Positions 9,105 through 16,994 of a stretch of DNA of 33,011 nucleotides are shown here, piece by piece. The stretch is from an uncultured Alphaproteobacteria bacterium (GTDB taxonomy: Bacteria; Pseudomonadota; Alphaproteobacteria; Rhodobacterales; Rhodobacteraceae). Position 1 is the stretch's first letter. Each line of letters opens with the position of its first letter. The notes beneath the pieces are model-generated. The model was not told the DNA's origin. It saw nothing but the letters and a program-made list of their open reading frames with translations, and did not search any database. Location of the stretch: contig CACHMT010000011.1 in NCBI GenBank assembly GCA_902581005.1, positions 1-33,011 of the forward strand, given 5' to 3'. Made by a program: the position numbers and the translations under genes.

Positions 9105-9766
9105 ATTTTGTGGATATTATTTTTTCTGTTATTCAAAATGAAACGAGCTGGATAGTTTCCAACAGTAAAACCACTCCCAACCCAATTTTTGTGTTGATCA
9201 TATTGCAGGGTTAATTCCAAATCGCCCGATATCTCCCATTCTGTTACCGAGTAGTCTTTATCATTAAAGGACACTTTTCTATTTCTCAACTTTCGAGTTT
9301 TTATTTCTAGAGGTGTTCCATCCTGTGTACTAACCCAAATCCTTCTTTTTAAAAACTCTGGAGTGAAATAACTTGTCGTGGCAAAGGTGTCTTTGATAAC
9401 CCCTGAAAAAGCTGATCCCTTGATTCTAAAACCGCCTTTTTCCCTTTGGCCTCTTACATAATATCTTTTCCCAAACCAAGATGAATTAGCATCTATGGAC
9501 ATTAGCTTTTTCTTTTTCCAAACCTCACGGTTTTTTAAAGTATATTTCATAAACTTTAGCCCCAAAAACTTTGGCGTTATCTCAACGTCAATTAGGACTT
9601 CCAAACCATCTTTAAGCTTTTTATGGGTTAGATTTGAATAACCAACTATTTCATCATTTAATAGTACATCAAAGTTCACAGAAGAATTTGGTGTTGAACC
9701 ATACGCTTGCTGCGAAATCAAGCCTAACGAAAAAACGCTTGAAATTAGGAAATGCCTTCTTTCCAT
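9089..9766 (-). CDS. Exported DUF6134-like protein with twin-arginine-like signal
   Basis: A 225-residue protein. The N terminus MERRHFLISSVFSLGLIS has an RRxFL core followed by a short hydrophobic stretch and a small-residue site near AYGS, so export by Tat or Sec is likely. The mature part is rich in beta-strand-like segments (VNFDVLLNDEIVGYSNLTHK, WFGKRYYVRGQ, GDLELTLQYDQHKNW), resembling DUF6134 or other periplasmic lipid-binding-like beta proteins; I recognise this only loosely. There are no catalytic motifs. Its 3' end overlaps the SDR start by 16 bases, so the two form one transcript, divergent from the mechanosensitive channel gene across a 206-base gap. Position next to the lipid cluster suggests an envelope role. 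Confidence 0.68.
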   Translation of the reverse strand: MERRHFLISSVFSLGLISQQAYGSTPNSSVNFDVLLNDEIVGYSNLTHKKLKDGLEVLIDVEITPKFLGLKFMKYTLKNREVWKKKKLMSIDANSSWFGKRYYVRGQREKGGFRIKGSAFSGVIKDTFATTSYFTPEFLKRRIWVSTQDGTPLEIKTRKLRNRKVSFNDKDYSVTEWEISGDLELTLQYDQHKNWVGSGFTVGNYPARFILNNRKNNIHKIWQNS

Positions 9767-9972
9767 TTTGTTAAAAATTACTGTTAAAATTAATAACCAT
9801 GTTTAAGTAGTAATACTATATTATTTCGATTGCATCAATTTACACATTTATTGATACCCGCTTACAAATAAAAAAATCGTGGAAATTTGCTGAGGACACT
9901 GTATGAATTGGAGCAATTTTGGAATTTAAAGTAACTATTGTTAATCCTCTTCAAGGTAGGTAAGTTCAATCT

Positions 9973-12306
9973 ATGAGTATATTAAACAAGCTATTAACTT
10001 TGTTATTTGCTGCTTTATTTCTCTTCTTTAGCCCATTAAATGTAAGAGGAGAAACGCTTGAAATTATTTTTGATAGCTTCAACAAAAACGCGGTAAGAGC
10101 CACCGAGATACTGTCTAAGGGAGAAGCATCAAATGAGTCTTTGAGTTATTTGAGAGCTGATTTATTTGAAGATAGAAATAAAGCTCTTCTTTTGCAAAAA
10201 GAGATAAATAACAAGTATCTAATTCAAAAAGGAGAGTTAAAGCTTATTGATGATTTAGTTTTAGAAAGTGCCATACAAGGGACATATATTTCGTTCAAGC
10301 GGCAAAAACTAATAAGTACTCTTGAAAAAACTACATTTCAGTTGGCTAATACAAAGCTTTCTCTCAGAAGAGCAGAAAGACTGATCAAAGAAATTGATGA
10401 ATTAAAGAAAGTGAGATTCAATGAAAGGTTTTTTTCATTTAATCAACTTGTTTTGTTACCCACTACGTATGCTCAGGGAGCGTCTGATTTCGCAAGTTTA
10501 ATTGGAAATTTTGCAGTTGATTTGTATAAAAATTTCAATACTCAGGGAAGGTGGATTAGGATGTTGTCAGTTTCACTCCTTCCGGTAATAAGTTTTTTCA
10601 TTGGCTTAATTATACTTGTTTTCCAAAAAAATATAATTGTATTCGGCAACAAAGTTATTTCATCGAAAATAAAAAATAACAATACGCTGATTTTTTTAAA
10701 CCCTTTTCTTAGATTAGTTGTTCAAGTGATTGCTACTACGTTGATAATCAATTTTCTTCAAAGTCTTGGTGGAAATTATGGGCTCCCAATATTAATTGAC
10801 GCTTTACCTATGGCAGCTTTAATTTTCCTACTTGGAAATTTTCTCAGAACAGTTGTTACAGAAGCAAAATACCGATTATCAAATGATAATTTTGGTTACA
10901 CCCCTGATCTTTCACGGTTACAAGTAGCAATATTTTGCATAGCTATTGCCTTGGGGTTTTTCACAATTATTAGCTACTTGACCGAGAGGTCATATCTTTC
11001 CCTCGAAGCTGAGGTAACCTTAAATGCTATAGGTTTAGTAATAATTGCGAGTGTATTTAATTATGGTGTGAGAAGTGTACAAACTCTTATTTTTTCATTA
11101 GCCAGCCTTCTGCCAGATAAGGAGAGGGGCTTAAGCTATTTGTCAGTCGATTTTATTGCCAAAGTAGCCATTGCTCTGACTTGGGTTTTTTTAATAGGAG
11201 GTATTTTTGGCTATCTCCTAATTGCCTTTGAGATAATTAAAGTGATGAGTTATATGACGGGTATAATCATCCTGGCAGTTTTGATCGACTTTTTCTTACG
11301 CACACTGTTTTTGTCGGAAAAGAAAAATAATGACACCAATCCATATTTTTTGGGTTTTAGCTTGCTTAGTTTTATTGGGACTCTCTTGCTTATGGGTCTA
11401 GCTCTAGGGGTTGAGTTTTCACGATATGTGGAGCTATGGGTGAGATTTAACGAAGGTTTAACCCTAGGAGATGTTAATTTAACGCCTACCTCTATTCTGA
11501 ATTTTGGTGTAATATTCGGTCTAGGTTACTTTGCAACAACGGTCATTCAGAGAATTGTAAAGAGTACTGTTTTACCCAAAACAAAAATGGATAAAGGAAG
11601 TCAAAATGCGTTAGTGTCTGGTGTTGGGTATATTGGTTACACATTGGCAGCTGTGATTGCCTTATCTTCAATTGGATTCAATTTGTCAAGTATCGCTATT
11701 GTTGCTGGAGCTCTTAGTGTCGGGATTGGTTTTGGTCTGCAAACTATTGTATCAAATTTTGTTTCCGGAATTATTTTGCTTGTCGAGAGACCCATAAAAG
11801 AAGGTGATTGGATAGAAGCTTCAGGTTTCTCAGGCACTGTCAAAAAGATATCCGTTCGTTCAACGCAAATCGAAACATTCGATCGAGCAATGGTTGTTGT
11901 TCCAAACTCAGAATTAATCGCAGGGTCCGTTCTGAATTGGACCCATAGTAATGAGACCGGCAGGGTACGGGTATCGGTAGGTGTTTCCTATGATTCTGAT
12001 CCAAAAAGGGTAGAGAGATTATTACTAAAAGTTGGAAAAAGTCATGAGATGACTCTTAAAAGCCCAGAGCCATTTGTAAGATTTCAGCAATTTGGAGATA
12101 GTTCGCTAGATTTTGATTTGATTATTTATGTAAAAGATAAAAATTATATGTTTCAAGTCAGATCGGAGCTTCATTATTCCATTTTTGAATTATTTAAGAA
12201 AGAAGGTATCGAGATCCCATTTCCACAAAGAGATTTAAATATAAAAGGTAACTCAAATTCTAATATTAAAAAAAGAGTGTCGGTAAAGAAGGATTATACA
12301 AAATGA
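9973..12306 (+). CDS. Large mechanosensitive channel, MscS/MscK type
   Basis: A 777-residue inner-membrane channel that opens under membrane tension. Residues 1-26 form a signal peptide (MSILNKLLTLLFAALFLFFS, then VRGE). A charged periplasmic segment of about 140 residues with coiled-coil-like heptads follows, then about ten hydrophobic segments from residue 190. The pore helix and first beta domain are clear: LSSIAIVAGALSVGIGFGLQ at about 569-588, the signature VSNFVSGIILLVERPIKEGD, then the MscS beta domain (FSGTVKKISVRSTQIETFDR, VVVPNSELI) and the C-terminal alpha/beta domain ending near PFPQRDLNIKG. It is much longer than small MscS (about 290 residues) and shorter than MscK. ATG 9973 follows AAGGTAGG. 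Its stop overlaps the AlaX start (ATGA). Confidence 0.92.
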   Translation: MSILNKLLTLLFAALFLFFSPLNVRGETLEIIFDSFNKNAVRATEILSKGEASNESLSYLRADLFEDRNKALLLQKEINNKYLIQKGELKLIDDLVLESAIQGTYISFKRQKLISTLEKTTFQLANTKLSLRRAERLIKEIDELKKVRFNERFFSFNQLVLLPTTYAQGASDFASLIGNFAVDLYKNFNTQGRWIRMLSVSLLPVISFFIGLIILVFQKNIIVFGNKVISSKIKNNNTLIFLNPFLRLVVQVIATTLIINFLQSLGGNYGLPILIDALPMAALIFLLGNFLRTVVTEAKYRLSNDNFGYTPDLSRLQVAIFCIAIALGFFTIISYLTERSYLSLEAEVTLNAIGLVIIASVFNYGVRSVQTLIFSLASLLPDKERGLSYLSVDFIAKVAIALTWVFLIGGIFGYLLIAFEIIKVMSYMTGIIILAVLIDFFLRTLFLSEKKNNDTNPYFLGFSLLSFIGTLLLMGLALGVEFSRYVELWVRFNEGLTLGDVNLTPTSILNFGVIFGLGYFATTVIQRIVKSTVLPKTKMDKGSQNALVSGVGYIGYTLAAVIALSSIGFNLSSIAIVAGALSVGIGFGLQTIVSNFVSGIILLVERPIKEGDWIEASGFSGTVKKISVRSTQIETFDRAMVVVPNSELIAGSVLNWTHSNETGRVRVSVGVSYDSDPKRVERLLLKVGKSHEMTLKSPEPFVRFQQFGDSSLDFDLIIYVKDKNYMFQVRSELHYSIFELFKKEGIEIPFPQRDLNIKGNSNSNIKKRVSVKKDYTK

Positions 12307-13031
12307 GTGATCAAGAATTTGTTTATAACAATGCTCCATATAAAAAAGAACATGAAGCTAGGATTATTGGTATATCTACTGAGTTTGGTATCAAACTTGA
12401 TGAGCCAATTTTTTATCCCAAGGGGGGAGGTCAGCCAGGAGATTTAGGTACTATTATAGTTAATGGTACACATTTTCAAATAATTGATACGGTTAAGGGG
12501 CCAGAGGGCCAGGTTTACGTTAAAATTGAAGATACTGATGTTATTACAAATTTGAAAGAGGGAACTCAAGTAATCCAAAGGTTGGCTTGGGATATTAGAT
12601 ACAAATATATGAAAACACACACCGCACTTCACTTGTTGTCCGTATGTCTTCCTTTCCCTGTAACAGGAGGACAAATTACTTTTGAAAAAGGTCGAGTGGA
12701 CTTTGATATGCCGGAGTCACCTTCTAAGGATGAAATTACAGATAAATTGAATTCTATGGTAGAGGCAGACTACTCTGTCTCTTACGATCTAATTTCACAA
12801 CAAGAACTAAGAGAGAGACCACAACTCATAAAAACAATGTCAGTAAAACCCCCACAAAATGTTGAATTTGTCCGACTAGTAAGGATAGGCAGCTCCGATA
12901 ATGTTATTGATTTACAACCTTGTGGGGGGACTCATGTTAAGTCAACCAAAGAGATAGGTAAGCTATTTATTTCAAAAATAGAAAAAAAAGGCCGAATGAA
13001 TAGACGTGTTTCAGTTGTCTTGCAAGATTGA
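12303..13031 (+). CDS. alaX: Alanyl-tRNA editing protein AlaX-M
   Basis: A 242-residue free-standing relative of the AlaRS editing domain, which hydrolyses Ser-tRNA(Ala) (and Gly-tRNA(Ala) in some members). The Zn-binding set is complete: H106 and H110 in HTALH, C207 and H211 in CGGTH. The glycine-rich strand [12 protein letters not shown] (38-49) marks the AlaX-M subtype, which retains this N-terminal beta-barrel-like part. Its ATG overlaps the stop of the mechanosensitive channel gene as ATGA, implying translational coupling. tRNA-Ser(GGA) begins 28 bases after its stop. Confidence 0.93.
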   Translation: MSDQEFVYNNAPYKKEHEARIIGISTEFGIKLDEPIFYPKGGGQPGDLGTIIVNGTHFQIIDTVKGPEGQVYVKIEDTDVITNLKEGTQVIQRLAWDIRYKYMKTHTALHLLSVCLPFPVTGGQITFEKGRVDFDMPESPSKDEITDKLNSMVEADYSVSYDLISQQELRERPQLIKTMSVKPPQNVEFVRLVRIGSSDNVIDLQPCGGTHVKSTKEIGKLFISKIEKKGRMNRRVSVVLQD

Positions 13032-13059
13032 ATAAAATACGTAGAATGCTTGAAATATC

Positions 13060-13149
13060 GGAGAGGTGGCCGAGTGGTCGAAGGCGCACGCCTGGAAAGT
13101 GTGTAGGCGGGAAACCGTCTCCAGGGTTCGAATCCCTGTCTCTCCGCCA
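13060..13149 (+). tRNA. tRNA-Ser (GGA anticodon)
   Basis: A 90-base class II tRNA. The acceptor arm GGAGAGG pairs with TCTCTCC (last pair G-T), followed by discriminator G and an encoded CCA at 13147-13149. The anticodon stem CACGC (13087-13091) pairs with GTGTG (13099-13103); the loop CTGGAAA gives anticodon GGA at 13094-13096, reading UCC/UCU. The long variable arm typical of serine tRNA lies between 13104 and about 13122, and the T arm contains GTTCGAATC. Its last 12 bases are duplicated at 20515-20526, which makes it the attachment site of the neighbouring island. The gene stays intact after integration. Confidence 0.95.
13138..13149. repeat. Left attachment-site repeat (tRNA-Ser 3' end)
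   Basis: The 12 bases GTCTCTCCGCCA form the 3' end of tRNA-Ser, including CCA, and are identical to 20515-20526 in the same orientation. A tyrosine integrase gene begins 142 bases downstream, the usual layout of an integrated element. The identity ends right after the final A of CCA on one side and after one G on the other, so the crossover core may be short. Confidence 0.75.
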
Positions 13150-13260
13150 CTAACCTAACTTCCTTATGTCACCCTGTGTCATAAACCCAAAGAAACAAGG
13201 GAAGTTGTTGACCTAAGCCCTTCACGCTATTTCATAATACATCATCTTAAATCAACCCAC

Positions 13261-13283
13261 TTTGTAGACCGAGTTGTGGACTG
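13261..13283 (+). repeat. Left candidate integrase arm-type repeat
   Basis: The 23-base stretch begins TTTGTAGAC and ends TTGTGGACTG. It contains two copies of TTGTRGAC twelve bases apart (13262-13269 and 13274-13281). It matches 20431-20453 in 19 of 23 positions, same orientation. It overlaps the ribosome site region of the integrase gene. Short tandem direct repeats just inside each att site are what lambda-type integrases use as arm sites; that role is inferred. Confidence 0.55.
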
Positions 13284-13291
13284 GAGATGAC

Positions 13292-14463
13292 ATGAAACGA
13301 TTAAACGCAAAACAATTACTCGTATTGCCAAAGGGCAAATACCATGATGGCAATGGGCTGTATATTTCTATTTCGAGCAAAGGAAAAGGCAAATGGAGCT
13401 TTCGCTATAGGGCCCACAAAAAATCACGAGAGATGGGGTTAGGGCGGTTCCCAGACGTCTCCCTTTTCGATGCCCGCCAGCATGCCCTCAGCAACAAGCA
13501 ATTACTGAAAAAGAATATTGACCCGATAGACGAAAAGAATAGAGCGGAGGTTTTAAGACAGCAACAAAACAAAAAGTTTTCCGAAATTGCTGACCTCTAT
13601 ATTTCAACAAAAAAGAAAGACGAATGGACAAACCCCAAAAGTGAACAGCAATGGCGGAGCACAATAACGAATTATGCTGTCCCTTATTTAGATAAAAAGC
13701 CACTGAGTGATATTAATATGGACGATATTCATGTGCTTTTATTACCCATTTGGTCATCAAAAACCGAGACGGCACGGAGACTACAACAAAGATTATTCAG
13801 AATTTTTGGGTTTGCAAAAGTAAAGAAATGGTATGCTAGAGATAATCCAGCCTTATGGAGAGGGGGTTACAAGAGGTTATGTCAGACCCCTATAAAATCC
13901 AAAAGATTACGCATCACCCCTCATTACCGCACGAAAAAATTCAATGTTTTTATGAACAGCTTTGTGAATATGATGTGGTCTCGGCGTATGCATTGCGCTT
14001 GTTAATTCTAACAGCCTCTCGGACTAGTGAAGTCATCAAAGCAAAGTTTGAACAATTTAATCTCAAGAAAAAGCTGTGGACGCTCCCCTATCAAAACATG
14101 AAGGCACGAAAAGAGCATACGGTTCCGTTATCAAATGAGGCCTTATCCATTATCACATTAATGCGACAGAAGCATAATCATGAATTTGTGTTTACCAACC
14201 TTGGAACAGGACGCCATATATCCAATGGGGCTATGCTCGTATTTGTGAAAAAGCGATTTCCGCATTTCAAAATCACAAATCATGGCTTTCGCTCAACATT
14301 TAGAACCTGGGCAGAAGAACAGGGAAAATATCGACATTATGCCATTAAGTTTTCACAAGCACAGCAATTGCCAGACAAAGTGGAAAAAGCCTATATGCGG
14401 TCAAATTTACTAGAGCAAAGAAAAATTATTATGAACGATTGGGAGAAATATATACTGTCGTAG
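13292..14463 (+). pseudogene. int: P4-type tyrosine integrase, broken by a one-base frameshift
   Basis: The N-terminal part (frame from ATG 13292, with GGAG at 13283-13286) has the DUF4102 arm-binding domain: LPKGKYHDGNGLYISISSKG, MGLGRFPDVSLFDARQ, KKNIDPIDEK. The catalytic part continues in another frame from about 13862. Adding one G to the five-G run at 13862-13866 would join NPALWRGG to LQEVMSDPYKIQK and give about 390 residues, the normal length. In the second part the catalytic set is R (TASRTSEV), K/H (KEHTVPL), HxxR (HGFRSTFR) and Y (KAYMRSNLLEQR). The usual LAH histidine is replaced by glutamine (SQAQQLPDKVE). This integrase type targets tRNA 3' ends, matching the neighbouring tRNA-Ser. 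Either a true decaying integrase or a sequencing slip in the G run. Confidence 0.85.
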
Positions 14464-14534
14464 TACGCATAAATTTGTGATGCACAAAACGAAATGTTAA
14501 AGCTAATACAAAATACAAAGAGAAAGGCCACCCA

Positions 14535-14945
14535 ATGTCGACTATATCACCGCCTGAAAATCCTGAAGCAAACCCACGAGTCAAAGCGGTCTTTGATGAC
14601 ATCCGTACCACACGAAGAAGCGATTTTATAAATAACCTATGGCACTACCTTGCCTTTGACGAGAGCTTACTTGAGAATACGTGGCGCGATGTAAAAGCAG
14701 TAATGGCAACACCAAGCAAACTAGACCCAATGACAAAGGAACTAATCTATGCCGCTGTGTCCATTGCAAATAGCTGCGAATATTGCATACATTCGCACAC
14801 CGCAGCTGCCAGAGCAAAAGGAATGGATGATGAACAATATGCAGAGTTCTTATCAATTGTGTCGCTCGCGGGTAGAACGAACCAACTTCTTAATGGAATA
14901 AAAGTACCAATTGATAAAGAATTTGATCACGAAGAAAAAAAGTAG
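14535..14945 (+). CDS. Carboxymuconolactone decarboxylase / AhpD-like protein
   Basis: A 136-residue all-helical protein. The AhpD-type active-site motif is present: E69, then C81-x-x-C84 and H88 in SCEYCIHSH. Proteins with this CxxC plus His act as thiol peroxidase or reductase partners; true carboxymuconolactone decarboxylases lack the cysteine pair, so a redox function is more likely. GAGAAAGG lies a few bases before the ATG. A candidate terminator follows at 14954. It is the first intact gene after the broken integrase, so it is probably island cargo linked to oxidative stress, though the physiological substrate is not evident. Confidence 0.86.
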   Translation: MSTISPPENPEANPRVKAVFDDIRTTRRSDFINNLWHYLAFDESLLENTWRDVKAVMATPSKLDPMTKELIYAAVSIANSCEYCIHSHTAAARAKGMDDEQYAEFLSIVSLAGRTNQLLNGIKVPIDKEFDHEEKK

Positions 14946-14953
14946 GTTTATGT

Positions 14954-14980
14954 AAAAAAGACATTGTTTGGTCTTTATTT
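14954..14980 (+). terminator. Weak intrinsic terminator after the AhpD-like gene
   Basis: AAAGAC (14957-14962) pairs with GTCTTT (14971-14976) around an 8-base loop, followed by an A and a T run. The stem is AT-rich, so termination strength is uncertain, but the position 9 bases after the stop fits. Confidence 0.4.
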
Positions 14981-15040
14981 ATAAAAAACTAAATGCTATT
15001 ATCGAGGAAACTATTGACCTACGCATTAATTTGCGGCTTA

Positions 15041-15138
15041 CTCACGGCAAGGCGAAACCCTAGGGTGTGAGGATTTCAACACGCACAATAATGTGCTCTT
15101 ACTTCGGGATAGATTATTAATCTAGTGGCGAAGGTTTC
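15041..15138 (+). other. Inverted-repeat-rich leader before the AlpA-like gene (possible structured RNA)
   Basis: Within about 100 bases there are four potential stems: CTCAC (15041-15045) with GTGAG (15067-15071), enclosing the palindrome ACCCTAGGGT (15057-15066); GCACA (15083-15087) with TGTGC (15092-15096), loop ATAA; TAGATT (15110-15115) with AATCTA (15119-15124), 3-base loop; and a long-range GAAACC (15054-15059) with GGTTTC (15133-15138). The hexamer GGCGAA also occurs twice (15051 and 15127). The first stem and the long-range stem cannot form without overlap, so two alternative folds are possible. It could be a small RNA, a switching leader, or operators for the HTH proteins encoded next. 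I recognise no known RNA family. Confidence 0.4.
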
Positions 15139-15177
15139 AAGTTTTAAATTTTAATTATTTAAAGAGGAATCTTTATT

Positions 15178-15417
15178 ATGAAGTCCAATTTTATAAGTAA
15201 AAAAGAAGTAGCAAGAATGCTGAACATAAGTCCGTCAACCGTCACACGATGGTCTAAACCAAATTCAAATTTTCCAGAGCCTTTCCCACTCGGACCAAAC
15301 AAGGTCGTGTGGGACGTGAGAGAAATTGAAAACTATATAAATGAGCAAAAAAAACAAAGAGGTTTTCTAGGGCATAAGCCCGTAAGACAGGTACAAAATG
15401 TCAACAAAACTCAATGA
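15178..15417 (+). CDS. AlpA-like phage/island transcriptional regulator
   Basis: A 79-residue winged-HTH protein of the MerR/excisionase-like AlpA family. The pattern FISKKEVARMLNISPSTVTR, then PFPLGPNKVVWDVREIENYI, is the standard helix-turn-helix and wing layout (in AlpA: recognition helix followed by a W/R-rich wing and an E-x-x-x-Y helix). Such proteins often act as excisionase or as activators of integrase transcription in P4-like elements. AAAGAGGAAT lies just before the ATG. Its 3' end overlaps the next gene by 20 bases. It lies downstream of a possible structured leader, which may carry its binding sites. Confidence 0.82.
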   Translation: MKSNFISKKEVARMLNISPSTVTRWSKPNSNFPEPFPLGPNKVVWDVREIENYINEQKKQRGFLGHKPVRQVQNVNKTQ

Positions 15418-15781
15418 AAATCAACTTATTGCTATTCATTTAATAGCTACTGGTGTGAAAGCATCACTAATTTCTAAGCAACTTGGGATTAGAGAAGAAA
15501 CGCTATCACGATGGAGGCAGAATGATAAATTTAACGAAGCAGTAAAGAATGCTACGGAACGCATTTTAACGGAGATTGTTCATACACATAAAAACCTATT
15601 AATTACCTCTCAGAAAATTATTGCAGACGCTTTAAATGACGAGGAGATAGATTTATTTAAAAAAGCTAACTTAGCTATTAGGTTTTTGAGCTTAATAAAG
15701 GGTAAAGAGGATATTGAGAAAAAATCTTCGGACAATCTTAATCAGTATATAGACGCAAGAGATTTGGGAATTAGAATCTAG
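15398..15781 (+). CDS. Phage-type helix-turn-helix protein (phBC6A51 / small-terminase-like)
   Basis: A 127-residue protein. The N-terminal HTH LNENQLIAIHLIATGVKASL followed by QLGIREETLSRWRQNDKF resembles the phBC6A51 or terminase-small-subunit DNA-binding domain (residues about 5-45). The rest is helical and charged, with segments such as ERILTEIVHTHKNLL that could oligomerise. Its start lies inside the AlpA-like gene (20-base overlap, different frame), so the two are co-translated. No terminase large subunit or capsid gene is present, so a packaging role inside this element is unlikely by itself; it may steer a helper phage or regulate the island. Confidence 0.65.
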   Translation: MSTKLNENQLIAIHLIATGVKASLISKQLGIREETLSRWRQNDKFNEAVKNATERILTEIVHTHKNLLITSQKIIADALNDEEIDLFKKANLAIRFLSLIKGKEDIEKKSSDNLNQYIDARDLGIRI

Positions 15782-15801
15782 ATATAAAAAGGAGTTTTTC
15801 A

Positions 15802-16986
15802 GTGCAGCTAATAAAATATACCTTCATATGTGCTGTATGCTTATTCTGGCCATTTTTTGTAGGCTATGCTGATATTCAACAAAATATTAAAATACAAAGT
15901 TATTTGAATGCGCTTGGTTACAACGTAGGGCAGATTGATGGTATTATCGGCAAAAATTCCAGAAAACAATTAATTAACGTCTTAAAAGAGCATGGTCTTG
16001 AATTTGATGGTGTTGCTGATAGCAATGAGCTGCAAATTCTTAGAAAAATAGCAACAGATAAAAATATCGACTTTACAGAGCGTCGGTTAGGTATCTCTTA
16101 TGAAAATCTTTTACAAATAATGGATGAACAAACAGCAAAACTATTTGTGCCCAATAGTAGAAACATCAACAAAGTAGATGGGTTTGAGATAGTCGATTTC
16201 AAAGGACGCAAAGCCGCTAGAATGTCCATAAGCATGAATGACAAGGGCCATCCTGATGATTGGGGCAGATTTGGTGCAGCCGGGACTGCGCAACGCATGC
16301 AGATACAAGAAAAACCAAGGGTGCACGAGATGAGAGATGGTGAAGTATACTGGTATAAATTTTCGATTTTCATACCTCATCATGTTGGAAGCGCCTATCA
16401 CACAATCTCACCATTTGATTTAAAAGATAGAAAAAATGGTCGTCAGAGAGACCCGGCAATAGCATTTACCATCACGAATAATCAAGTGACCTTTCAGTTA
16501 AAAACTACGGGCGAAGAGTGTCGTAAAATTAAAAATATGCAGGGAGAGATATCAGATTTTTGTGAACGCCCCGGGTTAATAGCCAACATGGAGACTAGTA
16601 ATTATTTCAAAAGCCGATGGCTTGATTTCGTATTTCAAATGGACATGCGTGATGGCAAAGAGATTACAAGATTTTGGGTTAATGAGCGGCTTATTGGTGT
16701 TATAAAAGGGGACCTCAGTCCCCAGGGTAAATTTCTCGGTTTTAAGTTTGGTCCTTACCGAAACTCAATTAAAAAGCCGCCACAAGATGAAGTAATATAT
16801 TATGCGGACATAATGCGTGGGGCTTCATGTGAAGATTTAGAGATACTTAACTGTGAACAGTTTAGCAGAGCACCCTCCAATAACAGTATTTATGGGGTAA
16901 GAGAGCTTGTGCGCTGTTTTAGGGAACCAGAGCAAGGAATGCCTTGTCCCCTAATCTGTGTTGGCCGTGCATGTGAGAGCCTTTGA
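15802..16986 (+). CDS. Exported peptidoglycan-binding / polysaccharide-lyase-like protein
   Basis: A 394-residue secreted protein. The start is GTG at 15802 with AAAGGAG 8 bases upstream; no ATG fits. Residues 1-23 form a signal peptide (hydrophobic CAVCLFWPFFVGYA). Residues about 27-70 match a PG_binding_1 repeat (SYLNALGYNVGQIDGIIGKN). From about 120 to 350 the beta-rich part (YWYKFSIFIPHHVGS, DPAIAFTITNNQVTFQL, RWLDFVFQMDMRDG, VIYYADIMRG) resembles heparin-lyase-I/PL20-type jelly-roll polysaccharide lyases, where a similar strand pattern frames the sugar groove. The C-terminal tail is cysteine-rich (CEDLEILNCEQF, VRCFREPEQGMPCP, CVGRACESL), suggesting disulfides. Its substrate is unknown. 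It stands out as island cargo acting on envelope or extracellular glycan. Converges with the next minus-strand gene. Confidence 0.72.
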   Translation: MQLIKYTFICAVCLFWPFFVGYADIQQNIKIQSYLNALGYNVGQIDGIIGKNSRKQLINVLKEHGLEFDGVADSNELQILRKIATDKNIDFTERRLGISYENLLQIMDEQTAKLFVPNSRNINKVDGFEIVDFKGRKAARMSISMNDKGHPDDWGRFGAAGTAQRMQIQEKPRVHEMRDGEVYWYKFSIFIPHHVGSAYHTISPFDLKDRKNGRQRDPAIAFTITNNQVTFQLKTTGEECRKIKNMQGEISDFCERPGLIANMETSNYFKSRWLDFVFQMDMRDGKEITRFWVNERLIGVIKGDLSPQGKFLGFKFGPYRNSIKKPPQDEVIYYADIMRGASCEDLEILNCEQFSRAPSNNSIYGVRELVRCFREPEQGMPCPLICVGRACESL

Positions 16987-16994
16987 TGTGAAGA

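Noticed and set aside
9767-9972. ECF sigma (RpoE-type) promoter for the DUF6134-like and SDR genes
   Set aside because: A TGATGC-like box exists on the minus strand, but the next TAA-type box is too far away for the known spacing. No convincing promoter found.
13855-14463. Treating the second half of the integrase as an independent gene
   Set aside because: It continues the first half without a missing domain when one G is added, and has no ribosome site at its ATG.
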